Positions 33,664-42,270 of a DNA stretch of 64,000 nucleotides are shown piece after piece. The stretch is from Chloroflexota bacterium (GTDB taxonomy: Bacteria; Chloroflexota; Dormibacteria; Aeolococcales; Aeolococcaceae). The stretch covers positions 124,001-188,000 of the forward strand of contig VBIQ01000013.1 in NCBI GenBank assembly GCA_005880985.1, read 5' to 3'. The notes under the pieces were generated by a model that searched no databases, was not told the origin of the DNA, and saw only the letters and a list, made by a program, of their open reading frames with translations. The position numbers and the translations under genes were made by a program. Position 1 is the stretch's first letter. The number at the start of each line of letters is the position of its first letter.

Positions 33664-36504
33664 ATGCCGACCGTCCCCCTCGACCCCGATCAGCGTGCGG
33701 CCGTCGACCATCGCGAGGGGCCCTGCCTGGTGCTGGCCGGCCCGGGCAGCGGCAAGACCCGGGTCATCGTCGAGCGCTTCCTCGCTCTCGACGGCGAGGG
33801 AGTCGCCCCCGAGCAGCAGCTGGTGCTCACCTACACCGTCAAGGCCGCGGGCGAGATGCGTGAGCGCGCCGAGGCCGCCCACGGTGTCTTCCGCGGCGAG
33901 GTGCCGCTGACCAACTTCCACAGCTTCGGCAGGCGGGTGCTGCGGCAGTGGGGATGGTTGATCGGCGTCCCGCCCACCTTTCACATCGCCGACGCCGCCG
34001 AGCGCTGGCTGCACCTCGACGCGGTGCTCACCGAGCTGCAGCCGCGCTCGCTGTGGAACCCGCTGCGCCCGCATGACCTGATCTCCGCGCTGCTCGGCCT
34101 CATCGAGGACGCCAAGCAGGAGCTGATCACCCCGGACGCCTATGCCGCCTGGTGCGAGCGGCGCCGTCCCACCCTCGCCGATCCCGTCGAGGCTGCCCTG
34201 CTGGAGCGGCACGCCGAGTGCGCCGCCGTCTACGCCGCCCTGATCGAGCGCTATCGGCGCGCCGCGGTGCTCGACTACGACGACTGCATCCTCCTCGCCG
34301 AGCAGCTCATCCGCGAGCACCCCGCGGCCCGGGCGGCGGTGTGCGATCCGCTCGCCTTCGTCATGGTGGACGAGTACCAGGACACCAACTACGCCCAGGC
34401 GAGGCTGGTCGAGGCGCTGACGGCAAACCGCAACCTGCTGGTGGTGGCCGACGACGACCAGGCGATCTACAAGTTCCGCGGCGCCAGTCTGGTCAACCTC
34501 AACCGCTTCCAGCGGCTCTATCCCGAGGGCCGCACCGTGGTCCTGGGTCGCAACTACCGCAGCACCCGGCAGATCGTCGCCACCGGCCAGGGACTGATCG
34601 CGGCGGCAGCGCCCGAGACGCGCGTCACCAAGCGGCTGGCCTCCACCCGCGGCGAGGGAACACCGGTGGAGCTGTGGCAGGCTCCCGACGAGCGCAGCGA
34701 GGTGATGGCGGTGGCACGCGAGTGCCGCCGGCTCATCGACGCGAACGCGGCGGCGACCGGCATCGCCTGGCTGTTCCGCCGTCACGCCGACATGCGGGCG
34801 GCGATGGCGGCGCTGCAGGAGGTAGGCGTTCCCTACCAGGTGCGCGGCGGTGGCGGCTACTTCCAGCAGCCGGAGATCAAGCGGCTGCTGGCGCTGCTGA
34901 GCGCGGTCCACGACCCCGGCGACTCCCAGGCGGTGCTGCGCTGTCTGACCCTCCCGGCCTGGCGGGTGAGCAACCGTGCCCGGCTGGCGCTGGTCGACGC
35001 ATGCCGCGGCCACGACGTTGCCCTGCACGCCCTCCTGCTCGACGGGGCGATCGGCGAGCTCGACGAAGCGGACCAGGCGGTGGCGCGCCGCTGCGCCGCC
35101 GACCTGCTCGAGCTGCACGGCCGCAGCCTCGACGAGGACGTGCGGACCCTGCTGCACGACGCCGTCGCAGCGAGCGGCTTTCTCGGCATCCTCGAGTTCG
35201 ACCGCGACCTCGAGCGGATCCAGGCGGGCGCCAACCTCAACAAGTTCTACGAGCTGCTCGATGCCTTCGCCGACTGGGGGACCGACCTGCGGTTGGGGCC
35301 GGCGCTGCACTATCTCGAGATCCTGCGCGACTCCGGCACCGCCGACGACGTGGCGGCGATCGATCCGGTCGAGGACAGCGTCTCGCTGCTCACCGCCCAC
35401 AGCGCCAAGGGACTGGAATGGCCGGTGGTGTTCATCGCAGGGTGTGTGGAGAGTCGATGGCCCGGGCGGGGCGGGTTTCCGGCACGGCTGGGACTCCCCG
35501 ACGAGCTGGTTCCCGAGCCCCCACCGCCTGGCGACGGGGTGATCGACGAGGAGCGGCGCCTCTTCTACGTCGCCGCCACGCGGGCGCGCGACCGGCTCAT
35601 CCTCTGCGCGGCGACGCGCTATCCCCGCTCCTACGCCGACGAGCGCCTCAGCCCCTTCCTCGCCGCCCCGGCGGGACGCAACGGGGCGCCGCGGCCGGTG
35701 CCGGTCCCCTACGCGCCGCCAGCGCTGCAACCCCGGCCGCGCCCGGCGGCGGGGTTGGTCCGCGAACGGGTCCCGGTTGGGGTGCGCGATCTCCGCGACT
35801 TCAACGACTGTCCGCGCCGGTATGAGTATCGTCGCCGCTACCGCATCCCGGTGCAGCGCTCACCGCAGCAGCTCTACGGCGAGCTGGTGCATGGGGTGCT
35901 CGAGGCCGCGGCGATGATGCGCCTCGCCGGTGGCGATGCGGGCCCCGAGGAGATCGCGGCGCTCTGGCAGTCGTCCTGGGCGGCGGCGCACGGGCCCAAG
36001 GGAGCGCAGCCGCAGCTGCGCGAGTACGGCGAGCAGCAGCTTCGCCGCTACGTCGAGTCGGACGCGTGGCGGGAGGCGACCATCCTCGAGGTGGAGCGCG
36101 ATTTCACCCTGCCGCTGGACGCCGCCGACCTGCGCGGACGCTTCGACCGCATCGACGCCGCCGGCGGCGGCGCGCGGGTGGTGGTCGACTACAAGACCGG
36201 GCCGGTGCGCGACGTCGACAGCGTCGGCCGCGACCTGCAGGTGCGCGCCTACGCGGTGGCGCTGGCGCAGCGCGAGGCCTCGGACGAGGTTGCCGTCGAG
36301 GTGCACCACCTGCAGACGGGCGAGGTGGCCCGCGTCGACTTCGATGCGCCGCGACTGCGGCGTGCCTTCGGCCACCTGTCGGCGCGCACCGCCGAGCTCG
36401 CCGCCGCCTGGCGGGAACGCTCCTTTCCGCCGCGACCCGCCGCCCACCGCTGCCGCGGCTGCGACTTCCGCATCGTCTGCGACGAGGGCCGCGAGGCGCT
36501 CTAG
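33664..36504 (+). CDS. UvrD/AddA-like helicase fused to Cas4/AddB-type nuclease domain
   Basis: 946 residues. The superfamily 1 helicase core (1 to about 690) has Walker A AGPGSGKT (K31), Walker B VMVDEYQDT (D236/E237), motif III DDDQAIYKFRG, GRNYRSTRQI, and the late motifs TAHSAKGLEWPVV and RRLFYVAATRARDRL. The C-terminal domain (about 700-946) is a PD-(D/E)xK nuclease with D842/K844 in VVDYKTGP, flanked by four cysteines, C716 and C930/C933/C939, in the AddB/Cas4 iron-sulfur pattern. It probably processes double-strand DNA ends. A TACCCT box lies 7 bases before the ATG. It stands alone. Confidence 0.9.
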   Translation: MPTVPLDPDQRAAVDHREGPCLVLAGPGSGKTRVIVERFLALDGEGVAPEQQLVLTYTVKAAGEMRERAEAAHGVFRGEVPLTNFHSFGRRVLRQWGWLIGVPPTFHIADAAERWLHLDAVLTELQPRSLWNPLRPHDLISALLGLIEDAKQELITPDAYAAWCERRRPTLADPVEAALLERHAECAAVYAALIERYRRAAVLDYDDCILLAEQLIREHPAARAAVCDPLAFVMVDEYQDTNYAQARLVEALTANRNLLVVADDDQAIYKFRGASLVNLNRFQRLYPEGRTVVLGRNYRSTRQIVATGQGLIAAAAPETRVTKRLASTRGEGTPVELWQAPDERSEVMAVARECRRLIDANAAATGIAWLFRRHADMRAAMAALQEVGVPYQVRGGGGYFQQPEIKRLLALLSAVHDPGDSQAVLRCLTLPAWRVSNRARLALVDACRGHDVALHALLLDGAIGELDEADQAVARRCAADLLELHGRSLDEDVRTLLHDAVAASGFLGILEFDRDLERIQAGANLNKFYELLDAFADWGTDLRLGPALHYLEILRDSGTADDVAAIDPVEDSVSLLTAHSAKGLEWPVVFIAGCVESRWPGRGGFPARLGLPDELVPEPPPPGDGVIDEERRLFYVAATRARDRLILCAATRYPRSYADERLSPFLAAPAGRNGAPRPVPVPYAPPALQPRPRPAAGLVRERVPVGVRDLRDFNDCPRRYEYRRRYRIPVQRSPQQLYGELVHGVLEAAAMMRLAGGDAGPEEIAALWQSSWAAAHGPKGAQPQLREYGEQQLRRYVESDAWREATILEVERDFTLPLDAADLRGRFDRIDAAGGGARVVVDYKTGPVRDVDSVGRDLQVRAYAVALAQREASDEVAVEVHHLQTGEVARVDFDAPRLRRAFGHLSARTAELAAAWRERSFPPRPAAHRCRGCDFRIVCDEGREAL

Positions 36505-36514
36505 ACCCGACGCC

Positions 36515-36529
36515 CGGTGAGCGTCACCG
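36515..36529. terminator. Small hairpin between convergent genes
   Basis: CGGTGA (36515-36520), loop GCG, TCACCG (36524-36529), located between the stop codons of the helicase-nuclease (+) and TadE-like (-) genes. The stem is only 6 bp and no T-run is present, so terminator function is uncertain. Confidence 0.35.
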
Positions 36530-36955
36530 TCAGTTCTGATATTCCTTGGCGGTGCTGCTGATGGTGGCGGAGTGCAGCCCGAACAGCCCGGCCATGGGAT
36601 TGAACGAGTACGACACCGACACGGTGCAGTACGAGCCCAGCGAGTCGCTCGACTGGCTGGCGGTGACGGTGATCGCCTTGGAGAACGGTCCCGAGTTTTT
36701 CTGGGCGGCGGTCTGCGCCGACGTCTGGTCGCACGACGGGTTGGCGACGATCGCCTGCCGAGCACCCTCACGGGCGGCGTTGGTGACCTCGGTGCGGGCG
36801 AAGACGAACCAGGCGCCCGTCAGCAGCCCGAAGATCAGCGTCAGAAAGACGACCCCGGCCAGGGCGAACTCCACGATCGAGACGCCGCGACTCCCGCGCC
36901 GCCGCGGCCTCGCCGGAGCGCCCGACCTCGTCGCTGCCACCATCGGGCTCAGCAT
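36530..36955 (-). CDS. TadE-family pilus assembly protein (1)
   Basis: 141 residues. A basic N-terminus (about 1-23) leads into the TadE-like membrane segment RGVSIVEFALAGVVFLTLIF with the conserved glutamate, then FARTEVTNAAREGARQAIV, the usual helix after the membrane anchor. The remainder is an extracytoplasmic beta-rich part with a cysteine near C75 and another near C109. It should be a minor pseudopilin of a Tad/Flp system. It overlaps the next TadE-like gene upstream by 7 bases. Confidence 0.82.
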   Translation of the reverse strand: MLSPMVAATRSGAPARPRRRGSRGVSIVEFALAGVVFLTLIFGLLTGAWFVFARTEVTNAAREGARQAIVANPSCDQTSAQTAAQKNSGPFSKAITVTASQSSDSLGSYCTVSVSYSFNPMAGLFGLHSATISSTAKEYQN

Positions 36956-37416
36956 GGCCGCGGAGTCGGTGACGGCGACGCCGGCGACGGCGTCGGACAG
37001 ACGTACACGTTGACCACCGACGACATCTGCACCGGGTTCGCCACCGGAAGGAACCGCAGGATCAGCGACATCGAGCAGGTCACCTGGACGGTCTGCTCGA
37101 ACGGGGTGCCGCCGCCGCTGGTGGTGGGCAGCGGGGACGGCGAGGTGAGCGCCTGCACGGTGGGGCTCTGGCAGGCGAACCCGTTGCCGCCGGTGGAGCC
37201 GTCGACCACCGACTGCAGATTGGCCTGCGTGTAGCCGGGATGACCGGTGGCGTAGAGCCCGGCCTCGCGGGCCGCGTCGCTCACCTCGTTGCCGGCGAAA
37301 TAGATGCGGGCGAGGTCGACGCCTCCGCCCACCAGGGCGAGCAGCAGCGGGGTGATCAGCGCGAGCTCGACCAGGCTCTGCCCGCGCCGCCGCCGCAACC
37401 GCCGCCGCCGCATCAT
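36949..37416 (-). CDS. TadE-family pilus assembly protein (2)
   Basis: 155 residues. An Arg-rich start is followed by RGQSLVELALITPLLLALVGG (TadE signature with the conserved Glu), GVDLARIYFAGNEVSDAAREAG, a Gly/Ser/Thr/Pro-rich extracellular region with three cysteines, and a Pro/Ser-rich tail ending in Cys. It begins directly after the TadG-like gene's stop codon (37417) and overlaps the other TadE gene, so the three form one operon. Confidence 0.82.
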   Translation of the reverse strand: MMRRRRLRRRRGQSLVELALITPLLLALVGGGVDLARIYFAGNEVSDAAREAGLYATGHPGYTQANLQSVVDGSTGGNGFACQSPTVQALTSPSPLPTTSGGGTPFEQTVQVTCSMSLILRFLPVANPVQMSSVVNVYVCPTPSPASPSPTPRPC

Positions 37417-38532
37417 CTATCCAGCGAGTCCGATCGAGAGGGGGGTGTAGGTCGGCGGCGTGCCGCAGCTCTGGCCCTCCGGGCAGCCGCTGTTGGGCAG
37501 CTTGGCGCTGTAGCCGACGATCTTGCCGGTCCAGGGCGAGCTGGGGTTGGTGTTGGCCGAGTCCGGGATGATGGCGACGAAGCCGACGATGTGGAAGTGG
37601 TTGACGCCGGACTGCTTGTAGGACGAATCGATCACCGGAAGATAGAGCGGCGTCTGGTTGTTGTAGGCGTTGACGACGTTCTGGGTCGGTTCCTGGCCGA
37701 GGGCGTTACCGCTCGAGGAGCAGGCGTCCCCCTGCTGGTACACGTTGGGATGCCCGTTGCAGTCGTCCTCGAACTTGAGAAAGCCCTTGAAGCCGTTGCC
37801 GTTGATGCCCCAGGCGGGATCGCCGCAGGCGGCGTCGGCCGCGAACTGGTTGGAACGGAAGACGACGTCGTCGCCGATCTTGATCCAGGCGCCCTCGACC
37901 CCGTTGTTGCAGGTCTTGAACCAGACCACCCAGGGGCCGGAGTTGGGTTGGGTCACGTCCACCGACTGCACCGCGGAGAAGGTCGAGGTTCCCTTGGCCG
38001 CCTCCTGGGCCGTCTTGAACCCCACCAGCTGCACGAAGCGGGTGCTGTGCGCCGGGTCGCGCGAGGTGACCTCGACACCGTGGGCGGCGCTGGGGATCGA
38101 GCCGCCACCGACCGCGACCGGTCCGGCGACGCGCTGGCCGCTGGCGTCGGTGTAGTAGGCGGTTACGTCGGTGGCACAGGTGAGCCCGGGACTGCCGCCC
38201 GACTGGCTTCCGGTGGCGGTATCGCAGACCACCTTGGAGATGTCGGTGTCGCTGTAGAGCCCGCTCGCCGGCGACCCGGTGGTGCGGAAATTGGCCGCCA
38301 GCATGTGCGCGCTCGCCTCGGCGGCCGAGTCCGCCGACGCCTGCATGGCCCGACGGTTGAGCAGCGCCTGCCCCCCATCAATGGCGAGGCCGACCAGCCC
38401 GAGCAGGCCGACCGACACCACCGCGAAGAGCACGATCGCCTGCCCGGAGCGGGTGGAGGCGCCGCGGCGCGCCCGCTTGCGCTGCTGCTGAGTGCCCGCC
38501 GCCATCGACCGGCCTGTCTGAATTTTTCTCAT
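37417..38532 (-). CDS. TadG-like secreted/membrane pilus protein
   Basis: 371 residues. A basic N-terminus precedes the membrane segment SGQAIVLFAVVSVGLLGLVG, followed by LAIDGGQALLNRRAMQASAD, the typical TadG N-terminal pattern. The extracellular portion is rich in Gly, Asn, Ser and Cys (about nine cysteines) and has aromatic segments such as PWVVWFKTCNNG and VNHFHIVGFVAIIP. I see no clear von Willebrand domain. It heads the TadG-TadE-TadE operon. Confidence 0.78.
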   Translation of the reverse strand: MRKIQTGRSMAAGTQQQRKRARRGASTRSGQAIVLFAVVSVGLLGLVGLAIDGGQALLNRRAMQASADSAAEASAHMLAANFRTTGSPASGLYSDTDISKVVCDTATGSQSGGSPGLTCATDVTAYYTDASGQRVAGPVAVGGGSIPSAAHGVEVTSRDPAHSTRFVQLVGFKTAQEAAKGTSTFSAVQSVDVTQPNSGPWVVWFKTCNNGVEGAWIKIGDDVVFRSNQFAADAACGDPAWGINGNGFKGFLKFEDDCNGHPNVYQQGDACSSSGNALGQEPTQNVVNAYNNQTPLYLPVIDSSYKQSGVNHFHIVGFVAIIPDSANTNPSSPWTGKIVGYSAKLPNSGCPEGQSCGTPPTYTPLSIGLAG

Positions 38533-38726
38533 GCCCTAGACGACGGAGACCCACGCTGCGGTCGGGAGGGGGGCCCCACCCATGATCCCGACCGGCGATG
38601 CAACGCACCGTGCCTCGAATTGTCGCGGGGGTCGCTGACTGGTCGGTGCGAAAAGCGGCAACGGAGCCGTGACGTAGCGGTGGCGGGGTTTTTGCCATCA
38701 ACTCTCAGCGTTTGAGCTTGGTGCGT

Positions 38727-40463
38727 TCACCCGTTACCGGATCGCCAGACCTCAACGCCTGCGTCCGCCCTCGGTTCGGCCCCGAGCAGGTCGCGGATGA
38801 AATGCACCGTGGCGTCCTGATGCGGACTGGGTCCCACCACGATCGTGCTGACGCTCCAGCGGCGCAGGTCGGCCATCAGCGTGGTTCGCAGACCCGGCGT
38901 GAGAGCCGGTGGCTGACCGGTTCTGGCGATGCCGCCGAGGGCGGCCGACATCGCCGTCGGCGGCGCCCCCGTCTGCGCCACGCCCCCCCTCGCCGCCCTC
39001 AGGAAGTAGCCCTCCGGCATGCGGAAGCGGAAGCCCGACTGAGCCTGCCAGACCATGGTGAGGTCGTTGCCCGGGCCGTCGGTGAAGGGCACCACCAGGG
39101 CAACCGTCCCGCCGGCGAGGTCCTGCGCGGCCCGCCCTGCGGTGAAGTACGCGGGCGCGGCGACCTGCCCGCTGGGAAACCCGGCGGTGGGCAGCAGGCA
39201 GACCAGCGACAGCGCGAGCAGCCCACCTCCCCACAGCGCACGGCCCCGGCCACCCTGGTGCAACCAGGCGACGAAGATCGCGACCATCAGCCCCGCCAGG
39301 AGGAAGAGGTACACGGTGAACCGGACCGGCAGCACGTTGTCGAGCGCAGGCAGGTGGGTGAAGACGTCGGCGGGCAGGCGGGCGGCGCGCACGGTGCGCC
39401 CGCCGATGTGTAGCTGCGGTCCGAGCGAGAGCAGACCGACGGCAACGCCGAGGATGACGCACAGACGGACGAGCGCCGACCGCCATAGCCGCAGGGCGAC
39501 CACCCCGATGATCACCAGCAGAGGGATGCCGAGGTAGGCCGTCTGCTCGGCGCCGTTGCCGGAGAAGCGGTCGCTGATCGATGCCGCCCATGACGGCGTC
39601 AGCTGCTGAACGCCGCCCACCGGGATGACGAGGTTGAGCACGTCGCTCACGTAGACGTTGGGGGCGTGGATCACGCCGGTCACCCGCTGCGGACCGTGGA
39701 ACTGGATCAGCAGCGGGCCGGCGGCGACGATCGCGGTCAGCGCGAGGGCCACGCCGAGGGCGGTCCCTGCATAGGCGAGACGACGCCACGTCACCAACCG
39801 CCGGTGGATCGCCGCGAGCACCACGACCGCGAGCGCCGCCACCACCACCTCGGTGGCGAGCATCTCCTCGCTGACGAAGAGCTGGACGAGAGCCAGCGTG
39901 CCGAGGGCGATGCCGGCTATCCAGGGACGCCAGTGCTGCCGGCGCACGATCTCGTCGCCGACCAGCAGGAGCAACGGCGGCACCGCCGCCAGGCTGAGAT
40001 TGGGATGGCCCTGGGCGTGAGCGACGATGTACGGAGAGAACCCGTAGAGCAGAGCGCCGGCGAACGCCGCCTCGCGCCGCGGCACGAAACGGCGGATGGC
40101 GATGCACGCCGCCCAGGCGGAGAGTGCCGGGCTCAGGGTGACGAAGAGGTTGTAGGAGACCAGTGGCCCGGCCAGCGCGGTGACCGGCCACATCGCCACC
40201 GCCACCAGCGGCACCGAGGCGTTCCACATCAGGTTCACGCCATCCGGGTAGTTGAGGTAGGTGGTGAGCAGGGGGTTGTGACCGTGCGCAAGCGCGAAGG
40301 GTGTCCAGCTCAGGAACCACGCGAACTGCACCGCATCGCCACCGCCACCGATCAGTCGCGTGCCCGGCGACGACCACGCGCTGCGGAAGAGCAGGAAGGC
40401 GAGCCCGAGGTAGACGAAGGCCTCGACGAGCGCGCCCCGGGCGCCGATCCGGCGGGCGATCAC
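38727..40463 (-). CDS. Polytopic membrane protein, probable GT-C-type glycosyltransferase
   Basis: 578 residues with about 11 transmembrane helices and a soluble C-terminus (about 440-578). A short extracytoplasmic loop after the first helix carries GGGGDAVQFAWFLSW, placing an aspartate where GT-C enzymes have their catalytic or metal-binding acid. YLNYPDGVNLMWN also recalls uncharacterised membrane glycosyltransferases. Its sugar donor would be a polyprenyl-phosphate sugar if the call is right. It begins 7 bases after DedA ends. Confidence 0.65.
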   Translation of the reverse strand: MIARRIGARGALVEAFVYLGLAFLLFRSAWSSPGTRLIGGGGDAVQFAWFLSWTPFALAHGHNPLLTTYLNYPDGVNLMWNASVPLVAVAMWPVTALAGPLVSYNLFVTLSPALSAWAACIAIRRFVPRREAAFAGALLYGFSPYIVAHAQGHPNLSLAAVPPLLLLVGDEIVRRQHWRPWIAGIALGTLALVQLFVSEEMLATEVVVAALAVVVLAAIHRRLVTWRRLAYAGTALGVALALTAIVAAGPLLIQFHGPQRVTGVIHAPNVYVSDVLNLVIPVGGVQQLTPSWAASISDRFSGNGAEQTAYLGIPLLVIIGVVALRLWRSALVRLCVILGVAVGLLSLGPQLHIGGRTVRAARLPADVFTHLPALDNVLPVRFTVYLFLLAGLMVAIFVAWLHQGGRGRALWGGGLLALSLVCLLPTAGFPSGQVAAPAYFTAGRAAQDLAGGTVALVVPFTDGPGNDLTMVWQAQSGFRFRMPEGYFLRAARGGVAQTGAPPTAMSAALGGIARTGQPPALTPGLRTTLMADLRRWSVSTIVVGPSPHQDATVHFIRDLLGAEPRADAGVEVWRSGNG

Positions 40464-40470
40464 CCCCCGA

Positions 40471-41133
40471 TCACGGAGCGGTGGGCGGCGACAGCTCGCT
40501 GCGGGTCGCCAGCAGCCCTACCGCCAGGCAGACGGGACAGCTGGCTTCGGCCGACGCCTCCGCTCCCCGGCGACCGCGACGCACGATCCACACGGTGACG
40601 GCGGCGAGCGCCAGGGCGACGAGGACGACGATGGTCGGAGTGCGCGCGGCGCCGAGTGCGTCGCGGGCGACCGGGCCGAGAAGGTAGCCGAGGACCAGGT
40701 GCACCTGGAGGAACACCGAGCCGCCCACCACCAGCAGCAGCAGCGCACGCGACGCGCGCAGCTGGGTGCCGGCGGTCGCCAGCACGGTGACGGTGCGCAG
40801 TCCCGGCATCGCCCGCCCGGCGGCGACCGCCATCTGCCCGCGCCCTTCGAGGACCGCGCCGGCACGTTGCAAGCGCGGCGCGGTCAACCCGACGCGTGGG
40901 CCGAGACGCCGGAGCAGGCTCTGCGCGGGGCCGCGCGCGAGCAGATAGAGCACGGAGGTTCCGATCACGGTGACCGCCTCGAGGGCGAGCACCGCCGCCC
41001 ACAGCGGGATCGCGTGGGCCGCGGCGCGCTCGCCGACGAGGATCATCAACAGATCGCCGGGGACCGGCAGCGGCACACCGGCCTCGATCAGCAGCAGCGC
41101 TCCCAGCAGCACCGGCACCCCCGCGGACGACAT
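40471..41133 (-). CDS. DedA family (VTT domain) membrane protein
   Basis: 220 residues, DedA/VTT domain with helices at about 5-30, 40-66, 120-150 and 160-185. The family block VPLPVPGDLLMILVGERAA (about 20-38) and the amphipathic GRAMPGLRTVTVLATAG (about 105-121) with its conserved arginine are present. Family members translocate lipid carriers or phospholipids across the membrane. The tail includes SCPVCLA, a CxxC pair unusual for DedA. It shares one base with the acyl-CoA dehydrogenase stop (TGATG). Confidence 0.87.
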   Translation of the reverse strand: MSSAGVPVLLGALLLIEAGVPLPVPGDLLMILVGERAAAHAIPLWAAVLALEAVTVIGTSVLYLLARGPAQSLLRRLGPRVGLTAPRLQRAGAVLEGRGQMAVAAGRAMPGLRTVTVLATAGTQLRASRALLLLVVGGSVFLQVHLVLGYLLGPVARDALGAARTPTIVVLVALALAAVTVWIVRRGRRGAEASAEASCPVCLAVGLLATRSELSPPTAP

Positions 41134-42254
41134 CAGAGGTCGATCAGCGTGGCGACCCGCTCGCGGTGGTAGCCGGGATCGCCGAGCAGTGCCGCCATCG
41201 CGAGTGCACGGCGGTACCAGAGGTGGAGGTTCGCCTCCCAGGTGAAGCCGATGCCGCCGTGGAGCTGGATCGCCTGCGAGGTGGCGGCGCGGTAGGTGTC
41301 ACCGGTCCATGCCTTGGCCGCGGAGACCGCGAGCGGAGCGTTGTCGAGGTCCTCGTCGCAGCACCAGGCGGCGTAGTAGCTCAACGACCGGGCGCTCTCG
41401 ACCGCCAGCAGCATCTCGGCGCAGCGGTGGGACACGCCCTGGAACGAACCGATCGGCCGGCCGAACTGCTGGCGCGTCCTGGCGTACTCGACGGTCAGCT
41501 CGAGCACCTTCTGTGCTCCGCCGCACATCTCGGCGCACTGCAGGGCGGTGGCGCGGTCGAGCACCCGCTCGATCGTCGCCCAACCGCAGGGCTCGCCGCC
41601 GAGCAGGCAGTCGGAGCCGACCTCGGCACCGGGCAGGCGCAGCGTCGCCAGCCGGCGGGTCGGGTCGATGCCGGCCTCGTCGGTCAGCTCGCAGGCGCCG
41701 GCATCGACGACGAAGAGTCCGGGTTGTCCCTCGAGGAGCGCGGCGACGACCACGCTGCCCGCGATGTCGAGGTCGGGAACGAACGCCTTGCTGCCCTCGA
41801 GACGGTATCCGTCGCCGGCCGGGGTGGCGGTGGTGGTGACCCCGTCGCGGCCGAGGACGCCGTCCCGCTCGAGGATCGCCAGAGTGCCGCGAACCTCCCC
41901 CGCCGCGATCCGCGGCAGCCAAGCGCCACGCTGCCTGGCGTCGCCCGCGACCCGGATCGCCTCGGTGAAGAGGCCGACGGTCGAGAACCACGGCGCGGGC
42001 ACCAGGCTGCGCCCCATCTCCTCGGAGAGGATGGCCAGGTCGACCAGGGGGCGGCCGAGCCCGCCGTGACCCTCGTCGACGCCGAGGCCCATCCAGCCGA
42101 GCTGCGCCATGCTGTCCCAGAGACGGTCGACCCCATCGCCGCCGGCGCCGGCATCGGCGGCCTCCCTGACCAGGCCGATGGGACACCGGTCGTCGAGAAA
42201 GTCGCGCGCCGAGGTGCGCAGCAGGTCCTGCTCGTGGGTGAAGGCGACGTCCAT
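41133..42254 (-). CDS. Acyl-CoA dehydrogenase family protein (short partner)
   Basis: 373 residues of the FAD-dependent acyl-CoA dehydrogenase fold: an N-terminal helical domain (MDVAFTHEQDLLRTSARDFL), a middle beta domain that is poorly conserved, and a C-terminal helical domain with QFGRPIGSFQGVSHRCAEML and IQLHGGIGFTWEANLHLWYRRA. It is followed directly by DedA and preceded, 16 bases upstream, by a second ACAD. Adjacent pairs like this form heteromeric enzymes acting on steroid or branched substrates in mycobacteria; that parallel is inferred. Confidence 0.88.
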   Translation of the reverse strand: MDVAFTHEQDLLRTSARDFLDDRCPIGLVREAADAGAGGDGVDRLWDSMAQLGWMGLGVDEGHGGLGRPLVDLAILSEEMGRSLVPAPWFSTVGLFTEAIRVAGDARQRGAWLPRIAAGEVRGTLAILERDGVLGRDGVTTTATPAGDGYRLEGSKAFVPDLDIAGSVVVAALLEGQPGLFVVDAGACELTDEAGIDPTRRLATLRLPGAEVGSDCLLGGEPCGWATIERVLDRATALQCAEMCGGAQKVLELTVEYARTRQQFGRPIGSFQGVSHRCAEMLLAVESARSLSYYAAWCCDEDLDNAPLAVSAAKAWTGDTYRAATSQAIQLHGGIGFTWEANLHLWYRRALAMAALLGDPGYHRERVATLIDL

Positions 42255-42270
42255 CAGCGTGCTCCGCCGG

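Noticed and set aside
33619..35730. 703-codon minus-strand ORF over the helicase gene
   Set aside because: Antisense shadow of the helicase-nuclease gene, rich in Gly/Val/Ala/Arg with no domain.
27529..38726. c-di-GMP riboswitch upstream of flp or the TadG operon
   Set aside because: I looked for the conserved GEMM core in 27529-27745 and 38533-38726 on the minus strand and found no convincing match.
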